A stretch of 64,000 nucleotides of DNA from Bacteroidales bacterium (GCA_028708845.1 JAQVXZ010000009.1:19299-83298), one strand, 5' to 3'. Shown: positions 1-7,521, counted from the stretch's first letter. Translations and numbers: made by a program. Notes: generated from the sequence alone by a model not told the origin.

Positions 1-1
1 G

Positions 2-466
2 AGATATAGCAATAATACTATTTCGATTAATAATATTGGAAAATCAAAATCAGCACCATCAATTAAACCAATTTTAGAAAAGAATAATACTTATCAAGAT
101 ATTTCAAAGGAAATAAAGGTTTATACAGAAGAAGATCATTTGCAAAGTAAGTCCGATGAGATAATTGAATTATATGAGAAGTTCAAGAATGCAATTCTTA
201 ATTTGAAAGAGGGGATTGAAGTTGTTTATAGAAAATACTATATAGGCTTTAAATTGAATAATAGTAATATAAGTGATGTTGAAATTCAGTCTAAATCATT
301 AAAGTTATATATTAATCTAAACAAAGGACACTTAGATGATCCAAAAGGACTAATGAGAGATATTTCAAATGTTGGACATTGGGGAAATGGAGATTATCAA
401 ATTATTGTAAAGAATGATGATGATTTGGAATATATAATGAGTTTGATTAAACAGGCTATAAAATAG
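2..466 (+). CDS. C-terminal part of a DUF5655-type protein (5' end outside window)
   Basis: The reading frame is open from the window edge (codon at base 2) to a stop at 464-466, so the gene is 5'-truncated and the TTG at 140 is only an internal codon. The last ~100 residues read as a DUF5655 domain: a charged start with EEDH and ELYEKFKNAI, then KYYIGFK, LYINLNKGHLDDPKGL, VGHWGNGDYQI and a closing DDLEYIMSLIKQA. This domain, of unclear biochemical role, sits at the end of proteins sometimes labelled predicted transport protein and at the end of some restriction-type proteins. The visible N-terminal part is Asn/Ser-rich and probably a linker. Nothing visible upstream settles which parent architecture applies. 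Domain call fairly good; function unknown. Confidence 0.6.
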   Translation, partial: RYSNNTISINNIGKSKSAPSIKPILEKNNTYQDISKEIKVYTEEDHLQSKSDEIIELYEKFKNAILNLKEGIEVVYRKYYIGFKLNNSNISDVEIQSKSLKLYINLNKGHLDDPKGLMRDISNVGHWGNGDYQIIVKNDDDLEYIMSLIKQAIK

Positions 467-508
467 TAAGGATAAATATCAGCACAACGATTATAAAAGT
501 AAGAAACC

Positions 509-723
509 ATGAAAACAAAAAATCTTTTATTCTATTCCATAGCCTTTATCATTACAATGGTTATTATTTTGTTTATGTCTTATCAAGATGAGAAACAAGC
601 TCTGTTAGTCAATATTGGTTAGGGATGTGTTATTTACATGGAATAGGTACTGATACCAATTTAAAGGAATATGATTATTGGATTAATGAATCATCAAAGA
701 ATGGTTATAAATTTAAAGAATAA
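509..723 (+). pseudogene. Broken small membrane or secreted Sel1-repeat protein
   Basis: An ATG at 509 opens a frame with a positively charged start and a hydrophobic stretch (LLFYSIAFIITMVIILF), as in a signal anchor, but it stops at 620-622 after 37 codons. A different frame, open from 592 to the stop at 721-723, encodes QYWLGMCYLHGIGTDTNL followed by DYWINESSKNGY. That is the pattern of a Sel1-like (TPR-related) repeat. The two pieces overlap between 592 and 622, as expected if one or two bases were lost or gained in a single original gene. The coding signal is real but short, so this is probably a decayed Sel1-repeat lipoprotein or membrane protein; a sequencing error is the alternative. 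Confidence 0.45.
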
Positions 724-748
724 TCTTTCGGATAACATATCCTAATAA

Positions 749-774
749 TAAAGAAGTGCGGGAGTACAAATCCC
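749..774. repeat. Short GC-rich hairpin, possibly a terminator
   Basis: The sequence reads GAAGTGCGGGA, a 7-base loop, then TCCCGCACTTC: a perfect 11-bp stem in AT-rich DNA, downstream of the broken Sel1 gene. It shares the GTGCGGGATT-type arm with the MITE-like elements near 25283 and 26231, so it may be a fragment of that element instead of a dedicated terminator. Confidence 0.5.
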
Positions 775-943
775 GCACTTCAAAATAACTTATGCAAAAA
801 TGTTAAGAATATTTTAAACAATGTCCCAATCTTTTGCCCAATTATGCATTAGTTAATAGTATTTGTATAGAAAAAGACTTGATTTGTGCATCTTTTAGAC
901 CAAGTTTACAGAACAAAGAGCAAAAAAAGTGAAACAAAGACTT

Positions 944-1031
944 AAGAAATTAAAACGAAGAGTTAGGAAAATGAAACGAAGAAAGAAAATCCTAACTCTT
1001 CGTTTTAATTTCTTGAAACGAAGAGTTAGGA
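944..1031. repeat. 25-bp perfect inverted repeat plus a third partial copy
   Basis: Bases 944-968 and 990-1014 are perfect reverse complements (25 bp, 21-base loop), and 1016-1031 repeats the AAACGAAGAGTTAGGA part in the first orientation. The site lies between the plus-strand remnants and the minus-strand gene ending at 1073, so it could act as a two-way terminator. The rest of 724-1072 holds no gene I can support; the only open frame (1062-1268) is a shadow of the gene on the other strand. Confidence 0.7.
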
Positions 1032-1072
1032 TTCTTATATAAGGACTTAATTTAACTTAATTTGTGTGGGTT

Positions 1073-1663
1073 TTATCTTCTATGGGATTTTGCTCTCTTG
1101 CCTTCAGGATTTCTATCAGTCTTATTTGTATTATTGGTGCAGTCACCTCTATGGTTTTTCCAAGACTTACCAATTACATCACTTATATATCTTTTTTCCA
1201 ACATAAATAGCATCATAATTTTTTGCGTTGGAATAGCTTTTTTAAATTCTTTTGAGTATTTATCTTGAATATCAATGATTTCTCTTTTTGATTTTAGGTG
1301 TCGATTAATCATATCTTGAGCTTCTTTCTCTGTCATCTTAAGAAAATCAGGACGCATAGGAAAACCTTCTTTGGTAGTATCTCTTGGTCTCATTTTTTCT
1401 CTTACCGCATTCATTTCATCTTCATAATTATTGAATATTGGCCAAAACTTTTGAGCCTCTTCAACACTTAAATCAAGTTTATCGGTTAAGTAAGCTATTT
1501 TGTTAACCTTCATTTTGTTTGTAAAGTTATCCATAGCATGTCTTTTTTCTCCTTGTCTATTAGAAGCATCGCAAGTCTGATCTCTTTTTTGTATTTGTGC
1601 GTTTATTGTTGGAATTGCCATAAGAGAAAGAACCAACATTAAAATAAATCTTTTCATTTTCAT
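1073..1663 (-). CDS. Spy/CpxP-like periplasmic protein
   Basis: A 196-residue secreted protein. The first ~22 residues (MKMKRFILMLVLSLMAIPTINA) form a signal peptide ending in an AxA-like site. The middle, LTDKLDLSVEEAQKFWPIFNNYEDEMN followed by a long charged helical stretch with EKEAQDMINRHLKSKREI, is the Bacteroidota version of the LTxxQ (Spy/CpxP-type) helical fold, often found beside ECF sigma factors as a small periplasmic chaperone or sensor. The C-terminal ~30 residues are basic and Asn/Lys rich. It overlaps the upstream membrane-protein gene by 4 bases (ATGA type), so the two are translationally coupled. Role in envelope stress is inferred from family and context. Confidence 0.65.
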   Translation of the reverse strand: MKMKRFILMLVLSLMAIPTINAQIQKRDQTCDASNRQGEKRHAMDNFTNKMKVNKIAYLTDKLDLSVEEAQKFWPIFNNYEDEMNAVREKMRPRDTTKEGFPMRPDFLKMTEKEAQDMINRHLKSKREIIDIQDKYSKEFKKAIPTQKIMMLFMLEKRYISDVIGKSWKNHRGDCTNNTNKTDRNPEGKRAKSHRR

Positions 1664-2127
1664 AAGTCTACATCGTTATATGTTATATAATCATTTAATA
1701 CATCCATCTCTAAGTAATACTCTAAATAATCTAATTCTTCTTCTGTAAGTTCCAATTCTTGAAAAGCTTGCTGCTCTACTTGTGTTTGAGCTTTATGGTT
1801 TTCATTTTTGAAACTTTCTATTTCATTAGAAGAAATAGTAGGCTCATCTATCACTAAGCTTTCAACATTCTGACCTATTGAATCTATTGTTTGTGATTGT
1901 GAGATTTGATTTGAAGCATCACTTAAATCTGAGGGCTGAATCCATAATACCATACCACCAACAGACAATAACAATAATAATGCTGCAGCATATCTTATTA
2001 GAGTTTTGCTATTAGAGAATAAGTATTTCTTCTTTGGAGCAAGTTGTACTTTTGCAAGTATCTCTTTTTCCAAGTCATCAAAATAGTTATTTGTTACTTT
2101 AAATGGTGATTTGTTCTTAGCCATCAT
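1660..2127 (-). CDS. Single-pass membrane protein, probable anti-sigma partner
   Basis: A 155-residue protein with a cytoplasmic N-terminus (~45 residues, including NYFDDLEKEILAKV), one transmembrane helix at about residues 47-66 (IRYAAALLLLLSVGGMVLWI), and an acidic Ser/Glu-rich extracytoplasmic tail ending in LTEEELDYLEYYLEMDVLNDYITY. It sits directly downstream of the ECF sigma gene and overlaps the Spy-like gene, the usual place for an anti-sigma factor. No zinc-binding HxxxCxxC motif is visible, so it is not a classical ZAS anti-sigma. The tail resembles the short Bacteroidota proteins annotated only as hypothetical next to sigma-70 genes. Function is inferred from context. Confidence 0.5.
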   Translation of the reverse strand: MMAKNKSPFKVTNNYFDDLEKEILAKVQLAPKKKYLFSNSKTLIRYAAALLLLLSVGGMVLWIQPSDLSDASNQISQSQTIDSIGQNVESLVIDEPTISSNEIESFKNENHKAQTQVEQQAFQELELTEEELDYLEYYLEMDVLNDYITYNDVDL

Positions 2128-2168
2128 TTCTGGATTTTGTATATTAGACTGATAAAAATGTGAAAGGT

Positions 2169-2735
2169 TTAATCTGGGAAGTCAAAATTATGAATTTCAT
2201 CCTTTAAAAGCTGTTCTTTTATCTTCTTTGCAGCAAAATGATATGTTGCTTTTAAGGAACTTTCTGTTGTTTCTAAGATTTGCTCCATTTCCTTAAAGGG
2301 CATTTCATCGTAGTATCGTAAGTTGAAAACCAATCGCTGCTTATCTGGAAGAAGGAGTATTGCTTTTTGAAGCTTAAGTTCAATTTCGTCTGCCTCAAAA
2401 CTAGTATCAGACTTTAGGCTTTCGAACATTGCATCCTCAATAGAGGTAAATTTGAACCTATATCTTTGACGTTTGGATGAAAGAAAATTAAGGGTATGAT
2501 TTAATGCAATTCGGTATATCCAAGTTGATAGGGTGGAATCGCCTTTGAAAGAATCTATATTTTGGAATACTTTAATAAAAACCTCTTGAACTAAGTCGTT
2601 GGAGTCTTCATGAGATAAGACCATATGCCTTATCTGCCAATAAACTCTTTCCTTAAAATCGTGAACTAAGACAGAGAACCCTTTTTCTCGAGTACTTATA
2701 TCTTTAAGTAATTCGAATAGTTCAGTATCTGTCAT
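2169..2735 (-). CDS. ECF RNA polymerase sigma factor
   Basis: A 188-residue sigma-70 family factor with only regions 2 and 4. Region 2 is clear at about residues 20-90: DLVQEVFIKVFQNIDSF, STLSTWIYRIALNHTLNFL. Region 4 lies at about 125-180: LQKAILLLPDKQRLVFNLRYYDEMPFKEM, then TTESSLKATYHFAAKKIKE, a helix-turn-helix of the usual type. It probably drives its own operon and an envelope stress regulon together with the downstream membrane protein and Spy-like protein. It follows the TPR gene by 27 bases. The ATG at 2735 gives a normal ECF length. Confidence 0.9.
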   Translation of the reverse strand: MTDTELFELLKDISTREKGFSVLVHDFKERVYWQIRHMVLSHEDSNDLVQEVFIKVFQNIDSFKGDSTLSTWIYRIALNHTLNFLSSKRQRYRFKFTSIEDAMFESLKSDTSFEADEIELKLQKAILLLPDKQRLVFNLRYYDEMPFKEMEQILETTESSLKATYHFAAKKIKEQLLKDEIHNFDFPD

Positions 2736-2762
2736 TTGATTTTTATTATTAATAGGAAAGGC

Positions 2763-3038
2763 TTAGTGGTTATACAAATCAGTGTTGAAGAAATTCAAGA
2801 CCTCAATGCACATATCTTTTGCTTGAACGGCAGGTGAATCAGGGTTTATATCAATTGCTTTGACATAGTTATTTATTGCATTTGCCCAGTCTTGCTTTTT
2901 CCTATATATGTTTCCTTTTAAATAATAAGCCATTTCTTGCTTATCGTCTTTTGAAATAATATCGTCTAGTTTCTCAATAGCCTCTTCGTTTTTATTTTCT
3001 TCAATTAGGGCTTTGATTATTTTATATTTCTCTTCCAT
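2763..3038 (-). CDS. Small TPR-repeat protein
   Basis: A 91-residue protein without a signal peptide. Two tetratricopeptide-like helical pairs are visible: residues ~7-32 (LIEENKNEEAIEKLDDIISK) and ~36-70 (MAYYLKGNIYRKKQDWANAINNYVKAIDINP), the second being a near-consensus TPR. It is probably cytoplasmic and protein-binding. It lies 27 bases upstream of the ECF sigma gene on the same strand, so it is likely the first gene of that operon. No partner can be named from sequence. Bases 3039-3153 upstream are AT-rich with no clear promoter box. Confidence 0.7.
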   Translation of the reverse strand: MEEKYKIIKALIEENKNEEAIEKLDDIISKDDKQEMAYYLKGNIYRKKQDWANAINNYVKAIDINPDSPAVQAKDMCIEVLNFFNTDLYNH

Positions 3039-3153
3039 TATTCTGTTTTTTATTATTAATAAATTATATTATCAATACCGATTAATCGCTTATCTAGTAC
3101 CGACCTCATATATATCGGAAAAAACTATGAAATATTATATCCTTTGGAAAATT

Positions 3154-4443
3154 TTAGATAATTTCACCTATTAAATCAAACTCAACAGCATCAACTATCT
3201 TAACTTTATAGAACTTTCCTACTTCCAATTTATATGTATCTGATATTAGAACTTCATTGTCAACCTCAGGGCTATCATACTGTGTTCTTGCTATCCAAAA
3301 ATCTAGTTCTCTTCTATCAATAACAACTTCAATTTCTTTTCCTATCTTGGTTTGATTGATTTCTAATGATATTTCTTGTTGGATATCTAATATTTCATCG
3401 AAACGCTCTTGTTTTACTTCATCTGATACATCATCTTCTAGCTCATAAGCCGGAGTTCCTTCCTCTGGAGAATACATAAACGAGCCCATTCTCTCGAAAC
3501 GCATTTCTGAAACAAATGATTTCAAGTTTTCAAAATCTTCTTCAGTTTCACCAGGGTAACCAACAATAAAAGTTGTTCTAAATGCAATATCAGGAACAAT
3601 GCTTCTGATTTGCTTAACTAAGTTTTTAGTCTCTTCTGATGTAATATTCCTATTCATTGAAGAAAGGATTGAATCACTTATATGCTGAAGAGGTAGGTCG
3701 ATATAATTACATATCTTCTCTTCCTTTTGCATTAGTTCAATTACATCCATTGGGAATTGATGTGGATAGGTGTATTGGAGGCGAATCCATTTCAAATTGT
3801 CAATCTTTACCAGCTCTCTTAATAGGTCAGCAAGTCTTCTTTCTTTATAAATATCGAGTCCATAATAGGTAGTGTCTTGTGCAATAAGAATTATCTCTCT
3901 TACACCTGACTTAACTAGTCTTTTTGCTTCTTCAACCAAATCTTCAATCGGCCTAGATATGTTTTTTCCTCTAATTAATGGGATTGCACAATAGGAACAA
4001 CTCCTATCGCAACCCTCTGCAATCTTTAAGTAAGCATAGTGTTTTGGAGTGCTAATTACTCTTTCGGTATAATAAGATCCTTTTACATCGGTATCTAGAT
4101 ATTCTAATATCTTTTCATATTCAAATACTCCAAAAAACTCGTCAACTGATGGTATTTCTTCTTTTAAGTCTGCCATATAGCGTTGAGAAAGGCAACCACA
4201 TACTATAACTTTACCTACCTTTTGGGTTTGTTTTAATGCACATTGAAGTAATATATTATTAATTGATTCCTCTTTGGCATCACCAATAAACCCACATGTG
4301 TTAACAATTACTACATCGAAGTATTGCTTTGCTCCTTCAAAAGTTACATTATGTCCTTTTTTTAGTAAGTGACCTGCCAAGAACTCTGAATCTACTGTGT
4401 TTTTTGAACAACCTAGAGTAACGATATTTATATTTAAACTCAT
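3154..4443 (-). CDS. rimO: Ribosomal protein S12 methylthiotransferase RimO
   Basis: A 429-residue radical-SAM methylthiotransferase that adds a methylthio group to a conserved aspartate of ribosomal protein S12. The N-terminal UPF0004 domain carries the Cys ligands of the auxiliary cluster (C12 in TLGCSKNTVDSE, C50 in NTCGF, and the CGC at 82-84). The radical-SAM motif CDRSCSYC is at residues 145-152. SxxRTTFIVGYPGETEEDF and the C-terminal TRAM domain (EVVIDR to VKIVDAVEFDLIGEI) complete the fold. MiaB is the main alternative; the TLGCSKNTVDSE start and the neighbouring ftsY favour RimO. It is 10 bases from the outer-membrane protein gene upstream. Confidence 0.93.
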   Translation of the reverse strand: MSLNINIVTLGCSKNTVDSEFLAGHLLKKGHNVTFEGAKQYFDVVIVNTCGFIGDAKEESINNILLQCALKQTQKVGKVIVCGCLSQRYMADLKEEIPSVDEFFGVFEYEKILEYLDTDVKGSYYTERVISTPKHYAYLKIAEGCDRSCSYCAIPLIRGKNISRPIEDLVEEAKRLVKSGVREIILIAQDTTYYGLDIYKERRLADLLRELVKIDNLKWIRLQYTYPHQFPMDVIELMQKEEKICNYIDLPLQHISDSILSSMNRNITSEETKNLVKQIRSIVPDIAFRTTFIVGYPGETEEDFENLKSFVSEMRFERMGSFMYSPEEGTPAYELEDDVSDEVKQERFDEILDIQQEISLEINQTKIGKEIEVVIDRRELDFWIARTQYDSPEVDNEVLISDTYKLEVGKFYKVKIVDAVEFDLIGEII

Positions 4444-4453
4444 CTTTATTTTA

Positions 4454-5167
4454 TTATAGTTTTATTCTAACTCCTACTGAAAAATCTAAACGGTAAAGAC
4501 TTTCTGAATGATTTAAGGTTTGCTTATCTTCTCCAACAGTTAATTTATTAATATTTGCTCCAAGAAGCCCTGCATTAAAACCAACTGAAAGGAAATCATT
4601 TATTGAATAATCTATTCCTCCATCTAGCCCCCAACCAAAATTATGGCCAGTGTAAACAGAACTTTTAGCAACAGTTGTTAGAGTAGGGCTTATCCCAACC
4701 TTTATTTCTGAATTTCTAAGAGACATATATCCTATTGTTGCTCTTGCATAAAAGTTATATCTATCTGAAAATGTTGGAAAAATATATTTGAAAGATGGTC
4801 CAACATAGAAAATATACATATCGTCTTTAGCCTCTACACCTGAGTTTGCAAGTAAGTTAGCATCAGATGAAAGTGCATTTCCAGAAGTAAAAGCAGATGT
4901 TTTAAATCCAAAAGCTAAAGATGGTTTAAAGATATAATCGTATGCAAAATTGATTTGAAATCCGTTTCTAAGCTTACTATAATGATTCGAATTAGAGGTT
5001 TGATTATGAAATAACTCATTTGGCTCTGCGGATAATCTAAAAGAATAACCTAAGTCCATTGAGAAATTATGACGATTGGTTGTGAATTGTTTTTCTTGTT
5101 TTTCTTGAGCATTCACCATTAGGGATGAAAAAAGAAATGTAAATAATAAGATTCTACTTAGTTTCAT
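4454..5167 (-). CDS. Outer-membrane beta-barrel protein, unknown role
   Basis: A 237-residue protein with a signal peptide (residues 1-20, MKLSRILLFTFLFSSLMVNA, then QEK). The mature part alternates aromatic and polar residues in beta strands: FSMDLGYSFRLS, GFQINFAYDYIF, LAFGFKTSAF, MYIFYVGPSFKYIF, YNFYARATIGYMSL, LDGGIDYSINDFLSVGFNAGLLG, ending in LDFSVGVRIKL. The hydrophobic C-terminal strand suits BAM-dependent insertion. It resembles the OMP_b-brl families common in Bacteroidota; I cannot assign a substrate. Placed between ftsY (50 bases upstream) and rimO, it may share their transcript. Confidence 0.65.
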   Translation of the reverse strand: MKLSRILLFTFLFSSLMVNAQEKQEKQFTTNRHNFSMDLGYSFRLSAEPNELFHNQTSNSNHYSKLRNGFQINFAYDYIFKPSLAFGFKTSAFTSGNALSSDANLLANSGVEAKDDMYIFYVGPSFKYIFPTFSDRYNFYARATIGYMSLRNSEIKVGISPTLTTVAKSSVYTGHNFGWGLDGGIDYSINDFLSVGFNAGLLGANINKLTVGEDKQTLNHSESLYRLDFSVGVRIKL

Positions 5168-5216
5168 TTTGATATTTATTTAGTTTGTTAGTTTATTGGC
5201 TTATTAGTTTCTTTAT

Positions 5217-6170
5217 TTATTGTTCAAATAGACTATTAACAAAGGCTTGTCGATTGAAAAGCTGAAGGTCTTCCATCTTTTCTCCAAGTCCGATATATCT
5301 TACAGGGATTTTGAATTGGTCTGATATTCCAATTACTACACCACCCTTTGCTGTTCCGTCAAGCTTAGTTAGTGCTAAGGCATTAACCTGTGTTACGGCA
5401 GTAAATTGTTTTACTTGTTCTACTGCGTTTTGACCTGTTGATGCATCAAGTACTAGAAGAACTTCGTGAGGTGCGCTTGGAATAACCTTTTGCATCACAT
5501 TACGAATCTTCGACAATTCATTCATTAGTCCTATTTTGTTGTGTAGCCTTCCTGCGGTGTCAATAATTACAACATCTGCGTGCTTTGCAACTGCTGATTT
5601 GAGGGTATCAAAAGCAACTGATGCAGGGTCGGCATTCATCCCTTGAGATACAATTTCAACCCCTACCCTTTCTGACCAAATGGTTATTTGATCAACTGCA
5701 GCTGCACGAAAGGTATCGGCAGCACCCAAAACAACAGTCTTGCCTGCCTTTTTGAATTGATAAGCTAGTTTTCCTATTGTTGTTGTTTTGCCTACTCCAT
5801 TCACCCCTACAACCATAATTACATACGGCTCTTTCCCATCTGGAAATGCAAAACTTTCTCTCTCCTCTAATTCATTTTCTTGGAGAAGCTCAACAATCTC
5901 TTCTTTTAAAATCTTGTTTAGCTCTGCTGTTCCTAAGTACTTATCTTTTGAAACTCTTTTCTCTATCCTGTCGATTATTCTTATAGTGGTTTCAACGCCT
6001 ACATCAGATTCAACAAGTATTTGTTCAAGGTTATCTAAGACTTCTTCATCTACCTTAGACTTCCCTATTATTGCTTTAGAGATTTTAGAAAATACAGATT
6101 TCTTTGTCTTTTCTAAACCGCTATCTAATATTTCTTTTTTATCTTTTGAAAAAAATGAAAAAATTCCCAT
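5217..6170 (-). CDS. ftsY: Signal recognition particle receptor FtsY
   Basis: A 317-residue SRP-type GTPase, docking SRP-ribosome complexes at the inner membrane. A short N-terminal region (FSFFSKDKKEILDSGLEKTKKS), without the long acidic domain of E. coli FtsY, is followed by the helical N domain (~25-100) and the G domain. GTPase motifs: G1 VGVNGVGKTTTIGKLAY (about 121-137), AADTFRAAA, DTAGRLHNK, TKLDGTAKGG and GLGEKMEDLQLF near the end. The SRP receptor differs from Ffh by lacking the Met-rich M domain, which is absent here. It lies in the conserved Bacteroidota group with rpmG, DUF4295 and rimO. Confidence 0.95.
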   Translation of the reverse strand: MGIFSFFSKDKKEILDSGLEKTKKSVFSKISKAIIGKSKVDEEVLDNLEQILVESDVGVETTIRIIDRIEKRVSKDKYLGTAELNKILKEEIVELLQENELEERESFAFPDGKEPYVIMVVGVNGVGKTTTIGKLAYQFKKAGKTVVLGAADTFRAAAVDQITIWSERVGVEIVSQGMNADPASVAFDTLKSAVAKHADVVIIDTAGRLHNKIGLMNELSKIRNVMQKVIPSAPHEVLLVLDASTGQNAVEQVKQFTAVTQVNALALTKLDGTAKGGVVIGISDQFKIPVRYIGLGEKMEDLQLFNRQAFVNSLFEQ

Positions 6171-6234
6171 GATGCTTTTTTTATTTTAATAATCCGCTAA
6201 AATAAGAAAAATATTAATACCTTAGCTTCAAACA

Positions 6235-6271
6235 ATAAAAAAGTTGTCCTTCCCTTACAGAAAGACAACTT
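6235..6271 (-). terminator. Rho-independent terminator after the DUF4295 gene
   Basis: Read on the minus strand, an 8-bp stem AAGTTGTC/GACAACTT is followed by a run of T. It lies 34 bases past the stop of the DUF4295 gene and upstream of ftsY, so it separates the ribosomal-protein transcript from ftsY. Confidence 0.7.
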
Positions 6272-6304
6272 CTTAACTACATATCAATCTATAATTGTTA
6301 TGTA

Positions 6305-6460
6305 TTATTTCTTTGCCAAATAATCTTGAACATGCTCTGAAACAATGATTTCTTCCTTAAAGGTATAAGCACCTGTTTTAGGAGAACGAGCCATACGAAT
6401 AACCTTAGCGTAATTTTTACCTATGGTTGTTTTTAATGTTGCAACTACTTTCTTTGCCAT
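6305..6460 (-). CDS. DUF4295 small basic protein (ribosome-associated gene neighbourhood)
   Basis: A 51-residue lysine-rich protein: MAKKVVATLKTTIGKNYAKV, then IRMARSPKTGAYTFKEEIIV and a KK terminus. It matches the small Bacteroidota-specific DUF4295 family, regularly found immediately after ribosomal protein L33 and before ftsY, exactly as here (21 bases after rpmG). The high Lys content and placement suggest a ribosome-linked role, but no activity is established that I can name. The start is supported by a strong Shine-Dalgarno-like GGAGG at 6470-6474, 9 bases before the ATG, which is unusual for this phylum. Confidence 0.85.
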   Translation of the reverse strand: MAKKVVATLKTTIGKNYAKVIRMARSPKTGAYTFKEEIIVSEHVQDYLAKK

Positions 6461-6469
6461 ATCTTAATT

Positions 6470-6474
6470 CCTCC
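6470..6474 (-). promoter_or_regulatory. Strong Shine-Dalgarno before the DUF4295 gene
   Basis: CCTCC on the plus strand reads GGAGG on the coding strand, 9 bases from the start codon at 6460. Bacteroidota mostly start translation without a strong SD, so this fixes the start and marks a well-translated gene. Confidence 0.6.
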
Positions 6475-6480
6475 GTAGAT

Positions 6481-6669
6481 TTATTTAATTTCTTTATGTA
6501 CTGTTACACGCTTAAGGATTGAGTTATATTTCTTTAACTCTAAACGTTCTGGTGTATTTTTCTTCGATTTAGTTGTTATATAGCGAGATGTACCAGGCAT
6601 ACCTGATGTCTTGTGTTCTGTACATTCCATGATAACTTGAATTCTTGCGTCTTTTGTTTTCTTTGCCAT
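6481..6669 (-). CDS. rpmG: Ribosomal protein L33
   Basis: A 62-residue large-subunit protein: [40 protein letters not shown], then [15 protein letters not shown]. Family features are the RYxTxKNKxNTPxRLELKKY core and the basic N-terminus. It has a single Cys (MEC), not paired CxxC motifs, so it is the zinc-free type. Its own promoter box TAGTTTTG lies at 6692-6699. In most Bacteroidota L28 (rpmB) precedes it; here the upstream gene is an unrelated secreted protein. Confidence 0.94.
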   Translation of the reverse strand: MAKKTKDARIQVIMECTEHKTSGMPGTSRYITTKSKKNTPERLELKKYNSILKRVTVHKEIK

Positions 6670-6691
6670 TTCTATTCTGATTTTGGGAGTG

Positions 6692-6699
6692 CAAAACTA
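6692..6699 (-). promoter_or_regulatory. Bacteroidota -7 box for rpmG
   Basis: TAGTTTTG on the minus strand matches the TAnnTTTG -7 consensus, 22 bases upstream of the rpmG start. A -33 TTTG at normal spacing was not clear. Confidence 0.55.
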
Positions 6700-6715
6700 C
6701 AAACTATTTTTTTAC

Positions 6716-7276
6716 CTACCTAATTTTCTTCCAAAAAAATAGTTTTTTAATTCTTGCACTGAAGGTTTTCTTATCTTGTTTATCTTCTATTTTCTGAATA
6801 TCAATATCCTTTTGATCTAAATTTAATTCAATTTGACTATCCTCTTTTGCCTTATTTTCATTATAAATATAGTTATCTGCCAATTTACCAATAAAAAAAG
6901 CTCTGTTATAAGTATTTTTGGAGTAGTTGCGATAGAAACCTTGTATTGAATGGTCGCCTTTTTCAAAGCTATGAGATATTCTTCCAACATAACCATCTCT
7001 ACAATCTACTTCCAAAGAAAGAAACTGAATGTCGCCCTCTTTTTTCTTTTTGGTTGACGGTTCTCTAATTACATCAAATTCAATAAAACGAATTGTTGTA
7101 AATTTCAAAAGCTTAGTCCTGATTTCCAACAATTCCTTATCGGTTGTTTGGGCTCTAATACCAATAACCACCAAAGTGTCGTCAATATATATTGGAGCAT
7201 TGTTGAGTCGCTCAACCTGAGCTGTTGCAATCCCCGTTATTATAGAAAACACTATTAAGAAAAACAATTTCTTCAT
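6716..7276 (-). CDS. Secreted protein of unknown function
   Basis: A 186-residue protein not recognised as any family. Residues 1-19 (MKKLFFLIVFSIITGIATA) are a signal peptide with cleavage before QVERLNNAPIYIDD. The middle has beta-rich, evenly spaced segments (LVVIGIRAQTTDKELLEIRTKLLKF, IRFIEFDVIREP, QFLSLEVDCRDGYVGRI), and the last ~50 residues are highly charged (KAKEDSQIELNLDQKD, ending in RIKKLFFWKKIR). One Cys is present. It has its own -7 box TATTTTTG at 7298-7305 and sits where rpmB is usually found. Likely periplasmic or outer-membrane associated; no function is proposed. Confidence 0.7.
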   Translation of the reverse strand: MKKLFFLIVFSIITGIATAQVERLNNAPIYIDDTLVVIGIRAQTTDKELLEIRTKLLKFTTIRFIEFDVIREPSTKKKKEGDIQFLSLEVDCRDGYVGRISHSFEKGDHSIQGFYRNYSKNTYNRAFFIGKLADNYIYNENKAKEDSQIELNLDQKDIDIQKIEDKQDKKTFSARIKKLFFWKKIR

Positions 7277-7297
7277 ATATTACTTTGTATTTTGGTG

Positions 7298-7305
7298 CAA
7301 AAATA
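7298..7305 (-). promoter_or_regulatory. -7 box for the unknown secreted gene at 6716-7276
   Basis: TATTTTTG on the minus strand fits TAnnTTTG and lies 21 bases upstream of the start codon at 7276. Confidence 0.5.
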
Positions 7306-7499
7306 ACAAACTTTCCTTAGAATAGAAGAATATATCAGTTTTTTCTTTCTTCGTTTTAATTTACTAGATCTTTGTTTTATTTTTTTCTTTCTTTGATTCA
7401 GGAAATTCTTTCAGCGTTTTAATTTCGTGAATCTTTGTTTCATTTTCTCTTTTGAGCATGGTTTTTCCACTTTATGATGTAAGCTTTGAAAAAATATTA

Positions 7500-7507
7500 T
7501 ATCTTTG
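7500..7507 (+). promoter_or_regulatory. -7 box for lpxC-fabZ
   Basis: TATCTTTG matches the TAnnTTTG consensus exactly, 14 bases before the ATG at 7522. This implies a very short leader. The preceding 7318-7490 is non-coding and holds repeated CTTCGTTTTA / CTTTGTTTTA-type words. Confidence 0.65.
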
Positions 7508-7521
7508 CAAACTGATTAACT

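Noticed and set aside
1062..1268. 68-codon plus-strand frame
   Set aside because: It overlaps the well-supported Spy-like gene in antisense and has no homology I recognise.
5788..6189. 133-codon plus-strand frame
   Set aside because: Antisense shadow of ftsY; Ser/Thr-rich output is the usual artefact of reading opposite to an AT-rich gene.
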